42,735 nt of DNA from DATMBL01 sp050735975 (GCA_050735975.1 JBOHVS010000221.1:1-42735), one strand, 5' to 3'. Positions 7,243-15,769 are shown, counted from the first letter of the stretch. Notes: generated by a model from the letters alone, not told the origin. Translations and numbers: made by a program.

Positions 7243-8550
7243 TCATTCAGAATTTTGCTCCTCCACTCGCAGCATGAGCAGGAAGCCAATCAGGAGGAGA
7301 AGAATAATCGCGCTCATGCCGAATCGTTGGCTTCCCGACCAATAGGTCAACCAGCCGACCATCAGTGGGCCGAGAAAAGCCGTCGCCTTGCCCGAAAGCG
7401 CATAAAAGCCGAACAACTCGTTTCGTAGCTCAGCGGGAGCAATACGGGCCAGATAGGAACGGCTTGCGGCCTGAACCGGCCCAACGAAAATGCCGAGGAG
7501 CAGTGCGAATAACCAAAAGAGCGACGATGATTGGACCAGCAGGATGATGGTGCCCGGGAACATCAAGCCCATGAGCGCCAGCAAAATGGTCCGCCGCGCG
7601 CCGATCCAATCATCGATCCAACCGAAGAGGGCTGCACCGATTCCGGCTGCGGCGTTTAATGCAATACCGAACAGGAGTATCTGGCGCCCATCCATCTCAA
7701 AAGTTCCCGCGGCATAGACGCCGCCAAAGACAAACAGCGTCCCAACTCCATCTATATAGAACATCCGTGCTATCAGGAATCTAAGGATTGGCATATAACG
7801 GCGGGCCTTGCGAAAGGAATCGCGCAACTGGGTTATTCCCGCTCGCGCTGCCTGCGGAAATGATTTCCCGTGGCGTTCTGCATCGGGTGTCAAAAAAAAT
7901 AGCGGAAGCGAGAAGAGCAGGTACCAGACGGAGACAAAAAGAAAAGTCGCCCGAACGTGCTCGGCAGAATCCTGGTCAAGCTCGAACCAAGAGTGCACGG
8001 GCTCGACGAAGACGAATAGCGCTATTACGAGACATACCAGACCGCCTGCATACCCCGTTGCCCAACTCCAACCGGACCATCGCCCCACCTGCTCAGAAGC
8101 GACAAGTCTCGGAAGCATCGCGTTGTAGAAGATTTGCGCGCAATCCGAACCGAATACTCCGATGCCCAGGAATGCAAGAGCGAACCACAGAAATTTTGGA
8201 GAGGGTTGGACGAACCACAAAAGAGCTGTCGATACTGCACAGAGCAAAGTAAAGACGGCGAGCCAGCGCTTGCTCCTTCCTGTCTGATCGGCGATAGCGC
8301 CGATAATCGGCCCCGCAATCGCGACGGAAATTTCCGCGGCGGCCACCGTATTGCCCCACAGCAAGCTGCCGAGAGCTTCGTCGGGCGCGACCTCGCGGGT
8401 AAAGTAAGAGGCAAATAGAAAGGTGAGAATAACCGTTGGAAAGGCGCTGTTTGCCCAGTCGTAGAATGCCCATGCAACGAGCCCGATTTTGCCGGAAGAA
8501 TCTGCAGCCGGACGTTGGCTTTTCGGATCGCCGGCTCGCCGCTTCTTCAT
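7243..8550 (-). CDS. UMF1/Atg22-family MFS transporter
   Basis: Polytopic inner-membrane transporter of the major facilitator superfamily, about 435 aa with roughly 12 hydrophobic helices. The N-terminal signature WAFYDWANSAFPTVI is typical of the UMF1 (Atg22-like) group, and ADQTGRSKRW is the MFS loop 2-3 motif. Substrates of bacterial members are poorly known; some are thought to move amino acids or other small metabolites. I chose the ATG at 8550 because family members begin shortly before WAFYDWANSAF; a GTG at 8586 would add 12 residues. Neither has a convincing ribosome binding site. Confidence 0.88.
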   Translation of the reverse strand: MKKRRAGDPKSQRPAADSSGKIGLVAWAFYDWANSAFPTVILTFLFASYFTREVAPDEALGSLLWGNTVAAAEISVAIAGPIIGAIADQTGRSKRWLAVFTLLCAVSTALLWFVQPSPKFLWFALAFLGIGVFGSDCAQIFYNAMLPRLVASEQVGRWSGWSWATGYAGGLVCLVIALFVFVEPVHSWFELDQDSAEHVRATFLFVSVWYLLFSLPLFFLTPDAERHGKSFPQAARAGITQLRDSFRKARRYMPILRFLIARMFYIDGVGTLFVFGGVYAAGTFEMDGRQILLFGIALNAAAGIGAALFGWIDDWIGARRTILLALMGLMFPGTIILLVQSSSLFWLFALLLGIFVGPVQAASRSYLARIAPAELRNELFGFYALSGKATAFLGPLMVGWLTYWSGSQRFGMSAIILLLLIGFLLMLRVEEQNSE

Positions 8551-8701
8551 GGTCGTGCAACCGGGCTGCCGGCGCAAAATCCCCACGGGACTGGTGCGAT
8601 TACGGCACAGCCCACGTCTTTAGGCTGCTGATCCTTATCGCCTGACCGAGTTTTTGGCCGCGCCGTCTTCGCGTATCGCCAGCCCGTGCAGCGCTGGTTT
8701 G

Positions 8702-9868
8702 TTAGTGCGTATAGGCTCCCGTCTCGTTTTTGCGAGCCGCATCATGAGGCGGTACCCCGGTTTCAATCATGCTCTTCATACGCATGAGGTCGGCATCCAT
8801 TTCGCTCTTGGGATCTGCACCGAACAGGGTAGCAACCGTATGCCCCAAACCTCCGGCCACAGGATTATAGGTCATCCTGACATCCAGGCGGGTGCTTCCG
8901 TCCGGATTAGGCTCAAATCGAACGATGCCGGCGTGCGCAATCGGCGATCCGGGCGCGGTTTTCCACCCTAAACTTTGATTCGGGACGTAGTTTGTAATCA
9001 CAGCGTTCCACTCAACAGGCACCCCGGCCGGTCCGGCTACTTTCCAGTGGGATCGATTCTCGCCGGTCTCCTGTACCTCGCGCACGTTCGACATGAATCG
9101 GGGAAAGTTTTGATAATTTGTCCAGAAGGCGAACACATCCTCGACCGGGGCTGCAACGTTGATGATCTTTTGGATGTCGATCGCGCGCCGGCCGGCGCCA
9201 ATCCCGGTCATGCGTCTGAATTCGATGTTTGCGAGCGCCCGCGCGAGGACAGCCGCGCCTACGGCCGCGATCGCAGCGCCGAGAACATTCAGCTGTCTTG
9301 CGCCATAAAGCGCCATGGCTCCGCCGGTCGTTCCGGCTATGAAACGCGTTGCAGGGGCCCAATTGGCTTGCATAATATCAGGCACCTGTCCGGCCTTCCG
9401 CACTGCCGGCTGGCCTTGGAGGCCGGGGATATTTCCCGGCTCCTGGTGCGCCTCAAGCCGGTTCTCCACCTCCGCCACGCCAGGAACGGAAGAGACATCA
9501 CTCAACAAACCATCGACTTCGCGGGCCAGTATCGGACCGCTCAATATAACCTTGCCGTTCTGAGCTTTTACCTCAATCGAGCTTGGATGGCTTACCACCG
9601 GTCCGAGCCTTGAGCGAACGCGGTCCACCAGCACGTCATCGTCCACCTCCTTTCGCGAAATGAAGCCCCTGCTTTCGGCTGCCAATCCGATGACCCGGTT
9701 CTTGAGATCGCGCGAGGTTACGCCGATTGAATCTCCTGCCTTATGCGTGAAGCGAATCATCTTGTCACGGGCTTGTGCCCGCCGGCGTCTCCCTACCCGC
9801 GGATCAAAGATATACATCAGACAGGCCCCTAAGCCGAGACCGGCAATAACGTCTAAACGCCTATTCAT
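8702..9868 (-). CDS. BON-DUF2892-SRPBCC fusion membrane protein
   Basis: A 388-aa protein with three recognisable parts. Residues 1-22 are hydrophobic (VIAGLGLGACLMYIF) and followed by a basic patch, so it is probably inner-membrane anchored. A BON domain (about 75-142: VRSRLGPVVSHPSSIEV, VPGVAEVENRL) is a phospholipid-interacting module often seen in osmotic-stress proteins. About 170-215 is a YgaP/DUF2892-like double hydrophobic stretch (TRFIAGTTGGAMALYGA). The rest (about 225-365) is an SRPBCC/polyketide-cyclase-like fold (INVAAPVEDVFAFWTNYQN) that may bind a hydrophobic ligand. GGAGGTGATC precedes the ATG at ideal spacing. A sigma-54-type site lies about 55 bases upstream. An envelope-stress role is inference. 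Confidence 0.85.
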   Translation of the reverse strand: MNRRLDVIAGLGLGACLMYIFDPRVGRRRRAQARDKMIRFTHKAGDSIGVTSRDLKNRVIGLAAESRGFISRKEVDDDVLVDRVRSRLGPVVSHPSSIEVKAQNGKVILSGPILAREVDGLLSDVSSVPGVAEVENRLEAHQEPGNIPGLQGQPAVRKAGQVPDIMQANWAPATRFIAGTTGGAMALYGARQLNVLGAAIAAVGAAVLARALANIEFRRMTGIGAGRRAIDIQKIINVAAPVEDVFAFWTNYQNFPRFMSNVREVQETGENRSHWKVAGPAGVPVEWNAVITNYVPNQSLGWKTAPGSPIAHAGIVRFEPNPDGSTRLDVRMTYNPVAGGLGHTVATLFGADPKSEMDADLMRMKSMIETGVPPHDAARKNETGAYTH

Positions 9869-9922
9869 AGATCACCTCCGAGATACTTGAAATTGCGCTC
9901 ATGGAAATTCGTATTCTTGTGG

Positions 9923-9938
9923 AGCAAGGGACATGCCA
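9923..9938 (-). promoter_or_regulatory. Sigma-54 promoter, BON-SRPBCC gene
   Basis: The minus strand reads TGGCATGTCCCTTGCT, a full match to TGGCAY-N5-TTGCW. It lies 54 bases upstream of the ATG at 9868, and an activator palindrome lies 72 bp further upstream. Confidence 0.75.
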
Positions 9939-10010
9939 GTGAACGTACGACTTCTGAAGCAGCTCTTTGGGTCAACTGTTCCTAGACTCGGACGAATTCG
10001 GCATCCTGGT

Positions 10011-10028
10011 TGTTTCACAATCAGGACA
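10011..10028. promoter_or_regulatory. Activator palindrome (72 bp from promoter)
   Basis: TGTTTCACAATCAGGACA (minus strand TGTCCT-GATTGT-GAAACA) fits YGTCCY-N6-RRGACR with one mismatch. The rest of 9939-10156 shows no gene. Confidence 0.6.
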
Positions 10029-10156
10029 CCCTAGCTCACATGACCGGCTCGAGCGATGATTACGATGCCCTGCTCAAGATCATCGTCGTTCGTCGGCTGC
10101 ATGTCCTATTCCTTCCTTCTTCGGACGGACTGCTGTAGGAAGCCTTCGAGGGATCC

Positions 10157-10849
10157 CTAGTTCCGCTGATCTATGCGCGGGTCGAGGAGTGGAGAGTTGT
10201 CGCGCTGGTCACACGCGGCTCGTTCAAGCAACTCGCACACCTCATCGTCGCTTGTTTGCGAAAAATCTGAATACCACGCTCCAACAGCCATGAACGGTTC
10301 AGCCGTTACAGCGCAGACGACTTCATCGACTTCGTCCTGAAATTCGTCGCAAGTTTCCCGCGCGGCGACGGGAACTGCAACGATAAGCTTGGACGGTTGC
10401 ATCTGGCGGAGCGCAACCGCGGCCGCGCGCATGGTCGAGCCCGTGGCCAGTCCGTCATCGACCAAGATAATCGTACGGCCATGGACATTAAGTCGAGGGC
10501 GATCTCCACGGTAGAGGCGTTCGCGCCTTTGCAGCTCTTCTTGCTCTCGACGCGCAATCGCATCAATGACGGCCTCGGGAATGTCCATCCCCGTGACCTC
10601 TTTGTTCAAAACGCGCACACCCCCTGTAGCGATTGCGCCCATGGCTAGTTCTTCGTATCCGGGCACGCCAAGTTTGCGGACGAGGAATACGTCCAAAGGC
10701 GCGCGGAGCGCGCAAGCCACCTCGTAACCGACCGGCACGCCGCCGCGCGGCAACGCAAGCACCAGCACGTCCGGGCGATCCGCATAAGTCATCAGTTTAG
10801 ACGCGAGCTTCTTGCCCGCTTCCATGCGAGTGGCAAAAGGTCTATCCAT
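10157..10849 (-). CDS. Phosphoribosyltransferase-family protein
   Basis: Type I phosphoribosyltransferase-fold protein of 230 aa. The PRPP-binding motif is IILVDDGLATGSTMRAA. The N-terminal half has LALPRGGVPVGYEVACAL and LDVFLVRKLGVPGYEELAMGAIA, a pattern of the stand-alone PRTase proteins often found next to stress genes and erythromycin-esterase or dienelactone-hydrolase domains. The true substrate is unknown. The frame is open further upstream to 11020, but GGGGAG nine bases before ATG 10849 and the homologous start of the PRTase domain support the shorter form. It lies downstream of the DUF6496 gene on the same strand, gap about 170 bases, and may share its sigma-54 promoter. Confidence 0.85.
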   Translation of the reverse strand: MDRPFATRMEAGKKLASKLMTYADRPDVLVLALPRGGVPVGYEVACALRAPLDVFLVRKLGVPGYEELAMGAIATGGVRVLNKEVTGMDIPEAVIDAIARREQEELQRRERLYRGDRPRLNVHGRTIILVDDGLATGSTMRAAAVALRQMQPSKLIVAVPVAARETCDEFQDEVDEVVCAVTAEPFMAVGAWYSDFSQTSDDEVCELLERAACDQRDNSPLLDPRIDQRN

Positions 10850-11016
10850 CTGTTCTTCTCCCCAATAAAAGTGTTGTATCCGTTCTGCGGGACTCAGGTG
10901 AGCCATCCTGGTCAGCGCTCGTCTTCGCAACGAATCTTCGAAAAACGAGCACCGAAGGGGTTCTTGCGCCGCACCGGAAGAAAAAATTCGAACCGCCCGG
11001 AACAGAAGCCCAGCCG

Positions 11017-11508
11017 TCAACGTCGCCGCGTCCGCGCGGCTTTGCGAGCGGCGGCCGAACGGCCCCTGCGGCCTTTGGTCCGCGCGGCTCGTTTTGCCGA
11101 GGCTGAACGCTCGGCTGGTCTGCGTTTTCGCGCCGCGGAACGCGCCTGCTTCGAGAGTTCTTTTCTCGAAGCCGCGCTTCGTCTTTCGCGCTTGAGCGCG
11201 CCTTTGGTCGCTTGCGAACGACGGCGAGATGCCTTGGGCGCGCGCCTTTGGCCCGCCGCGTAGGCGCGTTCGGCACTGCGCCGGGTCTTCTCGGAAACCC
11301 TGCCCTTTTTAGGTGGCCGAAGATCGACGCCCGCACGCCGGGCCTTCGACAGGCCTATCGCGATTCCTTGTTTAGTAGACCGGGCGCCATGTTCGCCTTC
11401 CCTGATGTGATGCATCTCCTCGCGCACGAACTCACCGGCTTGCGTGCTCGGCGCTTTTGCTTGGCGCTTGGCCCTCTTGGCTCTCCCGACAGTTCTTTTC
11501 TCCGGCAT
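11017..11508 (-). CDS. DUF6496 protein with histone-H1-like basic tail
   Basis: A 163-aa, strongly basic protein. The N-terminal half carries the DUF6496 pattern: STQAGEFVREEMHHIREG, GARSTKQGIAIGLSKARRAG, then PPKKG. From about residue 85 the protein is almost only Arg, Lys, Ala and Ser (runs such as RSAARKRRPAERSASAKRAA), like the C-terminal tails of histone H1 or bacterial HctB/AlgP-type proteins. DNA binding or nucleoid compaction under stress is a reasonable inference, not shown. GGGAG upstream of ATG supports the start. A sigma-54-type promoter and two activator-type palindromes lie in the 430-base gap upstream. Confidence 0.8.
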   Translation of the reverse strand: MPEKRTVGRAKRAKRQAKAPSTQAGEFVREEMHHIREGEHGARSTKQGIAIGLSKARRAGVDLRPPKKGRVSEKTRRSAERAYAAGQRRAPKASRRRSQATKGALKRERRSAASRKELSKQARSAARKRRPAERSASAKRAARTKGRRGRSAAARKAARTRRR

Positions 11509-11652
11509 AAATCAGCTCCCTTCGTGATCTCTGGCGCATTTAACTCAGGTTCAGATTGAGACTACCTGCTCATTCAGTGTTTAAGTTCCCGTTCATTGTC
11601 CTCAATGTGTCGATCTGTCGCTCAAAGGTCTGTTCCGCTGGCAGCTTAAAGG

Positions 11653-11668
11653 AGCAATCGACATGCCA
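11653..11668 (-). promoter_or_regulatory. Sigma-54 promoter, DUF6496 gene
   Basis: The minus strand reads TGGCATGTCGATTGCT, a full match to TGGCAY-N5-TTGCW. It is about 145 bases upstream of ATG 11508, so the leader is longer than at most other sites. The remainder of 11509-11937 shows no gene. Confidence 0.7.
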
Positions 11669-11704
11669 GGACCGCTTCTGAGAGTTCGAAAATAGGCGCG
11701 GAAA

Positions 11705-11755
11705 ATTCCTACCGCTGGGACATTTCGCCCGTAGTGGTTTTTCACAGTTAGGCCA
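11705..11755. promoter_or_regulatory. Tandem degenerate activator palindromes
   Basis: ATTCCTACCGCTGGGACA (11705-11722) has a perfect GGGACA half and a weak second half. TTTTTCACAGTTAGGCCA (11738-11755) matches the palindrome at 10011-10028 at 14 of 18 positions. They start 33 bp apart, about three helical turns, and lie 36 and 69 bp upstream of the promoter. Confidence 0.45.
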
Positions 11756-11937
11756 GTGAGGGTAGCGCCAATTAGGAGGACGGACAGACCCCGTTTAAAA
11801 ATTCAATGCGCTTTTGTGACGTTGAGCTGGTCCACCGGTTCAAATGTCGGATTGGGCTCTCATTCACGGGCGCAGCTTGCGTCCGCTGAGAGCGGGGAGG
11901 GCGATGGAGTTGGTTAACGAGATTCTAGAGCGATCAT

Positions 11938-12237
11938 CTATTCCTTATGGCCGCGAATCTCATCCTCATTGGGAATAACAAAGATAAGCGCCAAGTAGAG
12001 TAAGATGGCAATTCCCGCAGAGAGAAAGGTCGCTACCACCCAGGCAACTCGGATTAAGTTTGGATCACAGTTGAAATAATCTCCCAGTCCGCCGGAGATT
12101 CCCGCCACTTTGCGATCTCGTTGCGAACGGTACAGTCTACGGCTCGGCCAAGGTGAGATTGCCAAATTTGAGCCGCAGTGTTTGCATCTAACGGCTTCGT
12201 CCTGGATTTCTTCCGCGCAGTAACTACACTTTTTCAC
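11938..12237 (-). CDS. Zinc-ribbon PspC-domain membrane protein
   Basis: About 99 aa. The N-terminal zinc ribbon KKCSYCAEEIQDEAVRCKHCG has two CxxC pairs. It is followed by a PspC domain (RSQRDRKVAGISGGLGDYFNCDPNLIRVAW), whose hydrophobic segment VVATFLSAGIAILLYLALIFVIP forms the membrane anchor. PspC proteins take part in phage-shock/envelope stress sensing. GTG at 12237 is preceded by a perfect AAGGAGG at five bases, so I prefer it to the ATG nine codons upstream. No strong sigma-54 site is present before it. Confidence 0.9.
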   Translation of the reverse strand: MKKCSYCAEEIQDEAVRCKHCGSNLAISPWPSRRLYRSQRDRKVAGISGGLGDYFNCDPNLIRVAWVVATFLSAGIAILLYLALIFVIPNEDEIRGHKE

Positions 12238-12365
12238 GGATGCCTCCTTCGTGCTTGGCTGCACAGGCTAAAGCGGATCGGTGCGGGGCCGATCAATAAC
12301 AACATCAACATCATTATTACTGGAACCGGCATTGATGCAAAGCGGCGTCCCGCGCGAGGTGAAGC

Positions 12366-13991
12366 TCACAATAACTCAAGGATCGTCCCTTCATCGGCTC
12401 GGAGTTCGATCGTCTCGTTGAACTCTACTTGACCAGGCTCAACATAAGTAGAAAGCAGCAGGCTAGCTGAGCATTTCAGATCGGCCAGATCGAAAGTTCG
12501 CAATTTAGCACCGAGATTGAGCACGACCAGGAGCCTGCGACTCTTCGCCTTGCGCACGTATGCGATCAGATCATCCCCCGCCGGCAGCGGCGCGAATTCC
12601 CCGACCGATAACGCGGGTTCATTGCGGCGAAGTTCGATCAGGCGCCGGTAAAGCATCAAAATAGAGGCCGGGGTCTGCTGTTCGACTGAAACATTCACGG
12701 CTCGGTAATTGTCGGCCACCGGCAGCCACGGTTCGCCGGCAGCGAAGCCCGCGTTGACGCTGTCGTTCCATTGCATCGGCGTCCGCCCGGGATCACGGCC
12801 GAAGCCCAACCCCGGTACGCTTTTTTCGAATGGGTCCTGCACGATGTCCGGCGGGATCGGCACGTCGTGCATTCCGATCTCGTCGCCGTAATACATTGTT
12901 GGTGTTCCGCGCAAAGTGAGCAGCAGCATTGCCGCTACCCGCGCCTGAGCAACCCCGATGCGCGTAGCGATCCGCGATTTGTCATGATTGCCGAGCACCC
13001 AGTTAGGCCAGCCGAACGACGGCAGCAGGGCCTCGTATCGTTCAATTGCAGGGATGATATCCCGAACCTTCCACGGGAGCCCGATCAACTGGAAGTTGAA
13101 GGGCAGGTGGGCGCCTTTTCCACTCGCGCCGTAGTAGGCGACCAGCCGTTCAACCGGTAGATAAATTTCACCGACGAGCATACGGTCGTCATATTCATCC
13201 AGCACGTTGCGCATCTTCTCGACAATATCGTGCACTTCCGGACGATCGGCGGAATAAGTCGTCAGCAATTCGCGGTAGCGCCACATCCCGGGACGCCAGG
13301 CGGGATTGGGCGGATTATCGCGGAACTCTACATCTTTAACTATATGATGCATGACATCCACGCGGAATCCATCCACACCGCGGTCGAGCCAAAAGCGCAG
13401 CACCTCGAGCATCCCATCCTGCACGTCCGGATTGCGCCAGTTCAGATCGGGTTGTTCCTTGAGAAACGCGTGGTAGTAGTACTGCCCGGTTTTCTGGTCC
13501 CACTCCCATGCGCCGCCGCCGAAATTCGACAGCCAATTGTTAGGCGGGCCGCTGTTTGGCCCGGGATCCCGCCAGATGTACCAGTCGCGTTTTGCGCTGT
13601 CGCGGGAAAAAGCTGATTCGATGAACCACGGATGCTCGTTCGACGTGTGGTTGGGGACGTAGTCGAGCATAACCTTGATGTCCCGTGCATGCGCGTCCGC
13701 GAGCAGTAGGTCGAAATCAGCCAAGGTTCCGAACACCGGATCGATATCGGTGTAGTTGCTGATGTCGTAGCCGAAATCGGCCATGGGCGAGGGATAGATC
13801 GGTGAAATCCAGATGGCATCAACCCCGAGCCATTGCAAATAGTCGAGCTTGCTGCGAATGCCCGGTAAGTCGCCCACGCCGTCGCCATTGCTGTCCATAA
13901 ATGAGCGCGGATAGATTTGATAAATAATTCCACGCTGCCACCATCTGAACTCGGTTAGTAGCGAATCGCTAGTTTTGGATCGACTCTCCAT
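12366..13991 (-). CDS. GH13 alpha-glucosidase / oligo-1,6-glucosidase
   Basis: Glycoside hydrolase family 13 enzyme, about 541 aa, probably cytoplasmic and acting on alpha-glucosides or isomaltose-type oligosaccharides. The (beta/alpha)8 motifs are visible in order: DYVPNHTS (region I), DGFRVDVMHH (nucleophile Asp, region II), MLVGEIYLP (acid/base Glu, region III), and VLGNHDKSRI (transition-state Asp, region IV). The start WWQRGIIYQIYPRSFMDSNGDG is typical for alpha-glucosidase and trehalose-synthase-like enzymes. The frame opens upstream to 14099, but those residues have no family resemblance, so ATG 13991 is chosen. It is the last gene of a minus-strand run that includes M48 and small lipoproteins, and could link osmolyte or trehalose metabolism with stress; that is inference. 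Confidence 0.9.
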   Translation of the reverse strand: MESRSKTSDSLLTEFRWWQRGIIYQIYPRSFMDSNGDGVGDLPGIRSKLDYLQWLGVDAIWISPIYPSPMADFGYDISNYTDIDPVFGTLADFDLLLADAHARDIKVMLDYVPNHTSNEHPWFIESAFSRDSAKRDWYIWRDPGPNSGPPNNWLSNFGGGAWEWDQKTGQYYYHAFLKEQPDLNWRNPDVQDGMLEVLRFWLDRGVDGFRVDVMHHIVKDVEFRDNPPNPAWRPGMWRYRELLTTYSADRPEVHDIVEKMRNVLDEYDDRMLVGEIYLPVERLVAYYGASGKGAHLPFNFQLIGLPWKVRDIIPAIERYEALLPSFGWPNWVLGNHDKSRIATRIGVAQARVAAMLLLTLRGTPTMYYGDEIGMHDVPIPPDIVQDPFEKSVPGLGFGRDPGRTPMQWNDSVNAGFAAGEPWLPVADNYRAVNVSVEQQTPASILMLYRRLIELRRNEPALSVGEFAPLPAGDDLIAYVRKAKSRRLLVVLNLGAKLRTFDLADLKCSASLLLSTYVEPGQVEFNETIELRADEGTILELL

Positions 13992-14108
13992 CCTTAAACA
14001 GTATAGCTGAAAGCGGCGCAGTGATTGGTACGACGAGGGAAGGCAGGACAGGGTGCCGCCAACGGAATTGAGGTAAATTGCCGCTGGTTTAGCCGCCAAA
14101 ATTGTGAA

Positions 14109-14783
14109 TTAGCGCAGTCGTGCCAGTTGTTCGATTCGATCTTTGGTTTCTGGATGAGTGGATAGGAATCCGCCGCCACCGGCGCCTTCGGAGGCCCGAG
14201 TTACCCAGGTAAGCGCGTCAATCATAACATCCTTTGAGTGCCCGGCCCGTTCCAGAATTTTCACTGCGTGGCGGTCGGCTGCGTACTCCTCGGAACGGCT
14301 ATAGCCCCGCGCAATAAGTGAACCTGCAATGGGCGTAACAAGGCTGCTGCCGGGGAAAAGCTGTTCGAGCAGCACAATTCCGGCGTTGAGGCCGGCCCCA
14401 AGAACCTGCAATTGCGCAACGTGACCCAGATCATCATGGGCGATCTCATGCGCCATAATACCTGTTAACTGCCGGTCGTTGGCTTTCTCCAACAGGCCGG
14501 TCGTTATGTAGAATTGACCGCCGCCGGCGTTAGCGGCGTTGATTTGCGGATCGTCGATCACACCGACCTGGACTTGCTTGGGGCTTTTTGGATTGTCCAT
14601 AGCGCGCAGCAGCGGTACCATGACCCGGTACAACCGCTCGGCTTGCCGTGGTTCGAGCTGGCGGATGTTTGGGGTGCGTGGTGCCTCACGGTCGGAACGG
14701 GACGGTCCGCCATTTGACACAACGCACCCGGTAAAGAGCAAAGCGGTAGTAATAGACGCGATGATAATTCGCTTCACTTTCAT
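14109..14783 (-). CDS. M48-family metalloprotease lipoprotein
   Basis: Zinc metallopeptidase of 224 aa, probably a periplasmic lipoprotein: N-terminal hydrophobic segment then LFTGC (lipobox, Cys20). The zinc motif HEIAH is at 112-116, with the third ligand in SRSEEYAADRHAVKIL. GGQFYITTGLLEKANDRQLTGIMAHE is typical of BepA/LoiP-type periplasmic M48 proteases, which remove misassembled outer-membrane proteins. It lacks a TPR domain, so it is closer to LoiP (YggG) than BepA. AGGA nine to twelve bases before ATG supports the start. It lies 43 bases after a small lipoprotein gene and is likely co-transcribed with it. Confidence 0.88.
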   Translation of the reverse strand: MKVKRIIIASITTALLFTGCVVSNGGPSRSDREAPRTPNIRQLEPRQAERLYRVMVPLLRAMDNPKSPKQVQVGVIDDPQINAANAGGGQFYITTGLLEKANDRQLTGIMAHEIAHDDLGHVAQLQVLGAGLNAGIVLLEQLFPGSSLVTPIAGSLIARGYSRSEEYAADRHAVKILERAGHSKDVMIDALTWVTRASEGAGGGGFLSTHPETKDRIEQLARLR

Positions 14784-14826
14784 CGGCTATTTCCTGCGCT
14801 CAAAAATCCGTGGGAGCGCCATCCAC

Positions 14827-15051
14827 TTAATAGATGAGCGAACCTTTCTCAATCTGGCGCTTGCGATCGTTGTATTCATCGCGATTTATGCGTCCGGCCC
14901 TGAGATCGTCGTCGAGCCGGTCCATCTGGCGCTTGGCACTGTACTCATAACCTGCTCCCGTCGCGAGAGCCCCAGTCGCCGCGCCTCCCAGAAATTGGCA
15001 GCCCGATTGGCTGACAGCGGCCAATAAAAGCAATATCACAAATGTTTTCAT
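14827..15051 (-). CDS. Small glycine-zipper lipoprotein (paralog B)
   Basis: A 74-aa lipoprotein: signal MKTFVILLLLAAVSQSGC with the lipobox SGC, then GGAATGALATGAGYEYSAK (glycine zipper), then a short SHOCT-like helix pair RQMDRLDDDLRAGRINRDEY. The SHOCT-like end suggests oligomerisation. It is nearly identical to the protein at 15426-15650, so the pair arose by recent tandem duplication. AAGGAGG precedes ATG at eight bases. Confidence 0.85.
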   Translation of the reverse strand: MKTFVILLLLAAVSQSGCQFLGGAATGALATGAGYEYSAKRQMDRLDDDLRAGRINRDEYNDRKRQIEKGSLIY

Positions 15052-15147
15052 TCTCGCATCCTCCTTCTACTATTTTATTCGATAACTAAGATCTCTTTGA
15101 CGGCACTGTTTTTCCCTTTAAGTCTATTATGATTATGGCGAAAAGGA

Positions 15148-15369
15148 CTAAGATTTCCTCGTTGCGATCACCACCAAAATTACTCCCCCTGCCAGGGCCA
15201 ATCCTCCGACGATAGGCGGGAGTGGTATGGTCTTTTCTTTTTCGGCAGTGGCTTCGACCGGACCGAGATCGAGAACCTTCTCTCGTGACGTATACGTAAT
15301 GCCTTGATAAGCGAGAGCCACGATGCCGAGCACGATCAAAATAATTCCGATCAGCAAGGCTGGTTTCAT
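15148..15369 (-). CDS. DUF3185 two-helix membrane protein
   Basis: A 73-aa membrane protein with two hydrophobic helices (PALLIGIILIVLGIVALAY and IVGGLALAGGVILVVIATR) around the segment TYTSREKVLDLGPVEATAEKEK, which is characteristic of DUF3185. No function is established. AGGAG lies six bases before ATG 15369 but directly abuts the upstream ATG 15375, so 15369 is preferred. It is sandwiched between two duplicated lipoprotein genes on the same strand. Confidence 0.85.
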   Translation of the reverse strand: MKPALLIGIILIVLGIVALAYQGITYTSREKVLDLGPVEATAEKEKTIPLPPIVGGLALAGGVILVVIATRKS

Positions 15370-15425
15370 TGCCATCTCCTACTGGGTTAGGAATTACGAA
15401 GCCGGTTCTTCTTCGCCGGTTCGGA

Positions 15426-15650
15426 TCAGTACACGACAGAACCTCTCTCGATCTGCTGCTTACGGTCCCTGTATTCCTCCCGGCTTATTCTGCCGCTCCT
15501 CAAGTCGTCCTCAAGCCTATCCATTTGGCGCTTCGCGCTGTATTCGTAGCCTGCGCCGGTGGCCAGTGCGCCGGTTGCCGCACCGCCAAGGAATTCGCAC
15601 CCCCACTGACTAAAACTTGCTAGAAGCAGCAAAACGATCATCTTTTTCAT
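15426..15650 (-). CDS. Small glycine-zipper lipoprotein (paralog A)
   Basis: A 74-aa lipoprotein with the same architecture as paralog B: signal MKKMIVLLLLASFSQWGC, glycine zipper GGAATGALATGAGYEYSAK, and SHOCT-like end RQMDRLEDDLRSGRISREEY. The central segment from the zipper to MDRL is identical in both paralogs. GGGGGGT precedes the ATG. A sigma-54-type promoter and a perfect palindrome are upstream, making this the probable first gene of a five-gene run (lipoprotein A, DUF3185, lipoprotein B, M48, GH13). Confidence 0.85.
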   Translation of the reverse strand: MKKMIVLLLLASFSQWGCEFLGGAATGALATGAGYEYSAKRQMDRLEDDLRSGRISREEYRDRKQQIERGSVVY

Positions 15651-15713
15651 AGAATACCCCCCGGTATTTTTGCCGCGTCATGTTTAAGCGCCGGCTGCTG
15701 TAGAGAAGAATAG

Positions 15714-15729
15714 CGCAATAGTCGTGCCG
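15714..15729 (-). promoter_or_regulatory. Sigma-54 promoter, lipoprotein-M48-GH13 run
   Basis: The minus strand reads CGGCACGACTATTGCG. GG and GC are correctly spaced; only the first T of TGGCAC is changed. It is 64 bases upstream of ATG 15650 and has a strong palindrome 40 bp upstream. Confidence 0.65.
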
Positions 15730-15769
15730 CGCCGCAATTGACCGTAAGATAGCGAAATTTAGCACTGGG

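Noticed and set aside
12335..12350. Possible sigma-54 site before the PspC gene
   Set aside because: Minus strand GGGACGCCGCTTTGCA has correct GG/GC spacing but a poor -24 element and no convincing palindrome.
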